From Pigoraptor vietnamica (lineage: Eukaryota; Opisthokonta; Filasterea), in assembly GCA_943704525.1 (NCBI GenBank), contig CALSCQ010000381.1:1-22879 (forward strand): 22,879 nt of DNA, read 5' to 3'. The translations under genes and the position numbers were made by a program. The notes beneath the pieces were generated by a model. It saw only the letters and a program-made list of their open reading frames with translations. It searched no databases and was not told the origin of the DNA. Below, piece after piece: positions 21,301-22,879 of this stretch (positions within the stretch are counted from its first letter, which is position 1; every line of letters starts with the position of its first letter).

Positions 21301-22159
21301 AAGCCGAAGGACAAGCCGGACCCGAAGGTGCAGCTGTGGGCAGAGATACAGCAGCACATGAAGGACAAGGACTTTGCCGCCGCGTTCTCCAAGGTAGGCG
21401 ATGCGCACACAGGCGCAGTTACGAACACGCCTGTGCGTGAACCGAAGCCACAGTGATTCATACCAGCATAATGCATGTCGACGTGTCACTTCTAACCGAC
21501 ATTAGCACTAGCGCCACTTTCCCTCTCTTCTCCTTGACACTTTGGATCTACCGCCGGTGTGCGTGTGTTGGCCTGTTTTGACTGTGACCGGCAAACCGTG
21601 TCGTGCGCAGGCGCTTGCGGCCATGGATCTCGGGATGGTCGTCAAGCTGTGCCAGGCCGTCGCCGCCATCGACCCCAACCCGATCTTCCTGCGGCGTCCT
21701 GCGGTGCTGACGCAGCCCGTCTTCCTCTCGCTGATCCAGCAGTTGAGCGTCGACTTTACAAAGGACGCCGACATCAAGCTCAAGTTCCTCCAGGTGCGAT
21801 TGCGATCCCCTTCATGCTTCGCCCGTCTTTTCTACCCGTGCTGGGAAAACGGGGAGAAGCGAGGAGAATTGGCACTCATGTCCCGGTTGTCCCTTTGTCG
21901 CGCCGCTGTTCGTTTGATTGGGCTGGTGTGACGTTAATGCCGTCCGTTGCCTCTACAGAGTTCGCTCATGGAGCTGAACACGGACGACCACGTGATTCGC
22001 AAGCACGCGCCGGCGGTGCTCACTCAGCTGTCGCAGAAGCTCGACCAGGTGTGCAACGGCAGCGGCACGTCGGCGGAGGACGTGAACCTCAAGCAGACGG
22101 CGCGGATGCTCAAGTTTATCGTCGATGCCATCACGACGCGGCTGAACAACAGCGCGTGA
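16537..22159 (+). CDS. EDC4: EDC4/Ge-1 (VARICOSE-type) mRNA-decapping scaffold
   Basis: Exons 16537-16663, 16945-17023, 17093-17413, 17621-17811, 17996-18188, 18430-18649, 18879-20097, 20288-20457, 20615-20858, 20963-21099, 21211-21393, 21611-21793 and 21959-22159 join in phase to 1155 residues. EDC4 bridges DCP1 and DCP2 in processing bodies and promotes 5' cap removal. Residues 1-175 are Pro/Gly/Ser-rich. Residues about 176-580 form the WD40 region, including GGAIEFPLEPTTKPI, RVIDLKRAHRTLLKGHVG, LFVWRI and VHDICLSPDNDVIVSGSADG. About 600-770 is a His/Ala/Ser-rich linker (SHAHGQAHTHAHSAQQHAHH). A coiled coil (LEHRMNERIEQLSREQ) and Ala-rich helices (DAVTSTLATPAG, AVNDAFRHALFESVVPAFERA) follow. 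The Ge-1 C-terminal helical domain (about 1029-1155) runs from ALAAMDLGMVVKLCQAV to RMLKFIVDAITTRLNN. The segment 21100-21210 is open in frame (37 codons) and may be retained, giving 1192 residues. Exon 1/2 joins were chosen by phase. Confidence 0.93.
16733..16856. repeat. CA/CG-rich microsatellite in EDC4 intron 1
   Basis: CA repeats with CG-rich interruptions (a GCGCGCGCG run near 16752, CACGCAAACA units) fill this part of the intron 16664-16944. The EDC4 sense strand reads CA. Confidence 0.9.
17435..17560. repeat. GT/GTCT microsatellite in an EDC4 intron
   Basis: GT repeats with periodic GTCTGT units (17451-17471) and GC interruptions occupy the intron 17414-17620 on the EDC4 sense strand. 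Confidence 0.95.
18246..18358. repeat. (CA)n microsatellite in an EDC4 intron
   Basis: CACG units lead into a nearly pure CA tract of about 60 bp, all within the intron 18189-18429. Confidence 0.95.
18848..18865 (+). other. Poly-T splice-acceptor tract in EDC4
   Basis: A run of 18 T precedes ACCCTCCGCGCAG, which ends at the exon start 18879. This is an unusually strong polypyrimidine tract in normal position for 3' splice-site recognition. Confidence 0.8.
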
Positions 22160-22496
22160 GGGTGCAGTGGGCCGTTATAGAAAGGCACGAGCAATAACAA
22201 AAAAAAAAAAAAGAAACAGGCAGGGGCACAAGGCAAACCAAAACGAAGGGGGGAAAACAAGGAGCCTTTGCCATTTGTCGATTATTGGCCTTCGGTTGAG
22301 AGTGGGGGGTGGGGGCAGTCATTACAGAATCAACCTTTCATTTTGGCCGAACGCCCTTCCCTTGCCCTCCCATCTCCTTGGCAATGCGCGACGCCCTCTC
22401 CATCACCCCATGACATTGTCGCCAGCATAACCACGCGTCGCTGTCGGCCCTTCACCCAGCGGCAGAAGCAGCCTTCGCCGTCGTCGTGGGCAGTCT
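22160..22496. other. Convergent 3' flank of EDC4 and the last gene
   Basis: The 337-bp region between two facing stop codons carries a run of 14 A (22199-22212) shortly after the EDC4 stop and a G-rich patch near 22300-22317. No coding frame or clear polyadenylation signal is seen. Confidence 0.45.
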
Positions 22497-22803
22497 TCAC
22501 AACCCCTTACGTTTCGCGGCGTTACGCATCTTGCGGCCCTCGACAGCGATCTCGCCCACTTTCGCGTCCGCGGTAGTCGCGCCGCGCATCGCACGATTCG
22601 TCGAATTCCCCGGCGCCTTCACCCTCTGCGACGTGCTGGTGCTCGATGCAGAGGCATCCTGCCTTCCCTGTCTGAGAGCGGGTGTCGGATGCCGCACGAG
22701 AGCAGGAAATCGCACGCCGCCCTGCGATCCACCTTCGATTGGCGGCGGGGGCGATCGTGCACGAGCCTTCGCGGCCGCGCCCTCAACGAATTCGGCCGCA
22801 TCC
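22497..22803 (-). CDS. C-terminal exon of an unrecognised protein (partial)
   Basis: On the minus strand TTTTTTTCTGCAG (22816-22804) is a good splice acceptor. It is followed by an open frame of 101 codons to TGA at 22499-22497; the first base of the exon completes a split codon. The product is Ala/Ser/Arg-rich and basic, beginning DAAEFVEGAAAKARAR, with SPPPPIEGG in the middle and ending GRKMRNAAKRKGL. The tail resembles a nuclear or nucleolar targeting segment, but no domain is visible and I do not recognise a family. The rest of the gene lies beyond the right edge. The convergent position after EDC4 and the GC-rich third positions fit a real exon; another frame cannot be excluded. Confidence 0.4.
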
Positions 22804-22879
22804 CTGCAGAAAAAAACGGCAAATCAATAACGGACTCGAAGGCAACCCTTAGGAGCAAAAGAGGTTGTTGGGGGTGGGG

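Overview
This is a window of nuclear DNA from a eukaryote. Seven genes are visible. Six are recognisable eukaryotic families, and all of these are interrupted by short spliceosomal introns (about 70-670 bp, GT-AG with one GC-AG). Exons are GC-rich with strong third-position G/C use. Introns and intergenic spaces carry long GT/CA, CT and poly-T tracts. The compact layout and intron-rich, mostly moderate-sized genes suggest a unicellular eukaryote. The gene set (CASTOR-like, MINDY-4, RBP45/Nam8-type RNA-binding protein, ISD11, PH-containing formin, EDC4) does not fix the lineage, so I leave it open. No bacterial, phage, plasmid, CRISPR or tRNA/rRNA feature was found.

Layout, left to right. A CASTOR-like ACT-domain protein (+, 5' end outside the window; exons 244-1390) is followed by a MINDY-4 type deubiquitinase (+, 1842-4672). 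A gene-free convergent spacer (4673-5525) follows, then a three-RRM RNA-binding protein (-, 7775-5526). A 2.3 kb divergent spacer (7776-10084) holds short repeats, a perfect 38-bp tandem duplication and a CA/CT satellite. Next are LYRM4/ISD11 (+, 10085-11023), whose only intron is almost entirely poly-T and GT minisatellite, and a large formin (-, 16030-11423). A 506-bp bidirectional promoter region separates the formin from EDC4/Ge-1 (+, 16537-22159). The C-terminal exon of an unrecognised minus-strand gene (22803-22497) closes the window.

The genes do not form a pathway operon, as expected for a eukaryote. They cover amino-acid sensing, ubiquitin trimming, RNA binding, Fe-S cluster assembly, actin nucleation and mRNA decapping. 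From MINDY-4 onward the strands alternate, so promoters are shared head-to-head and terminators tail-to-tail. The only two exact copies I found of the ATF/CREB-type palindrome TGACGTCA lie in the ISD11 and the formin/EDC4 upstream regions.

The most distinctive item is the formin. It combines an N-terminal PH-like module, a second PH domain, FH1, FH2 and a C-terminal PH domain, with no GTPase-binding/FH3 region. Exon joins were worked out by hand from reading phase, splice signals and protein-family continuity. They agree throughout except one optional in-frame intron in EDC4.
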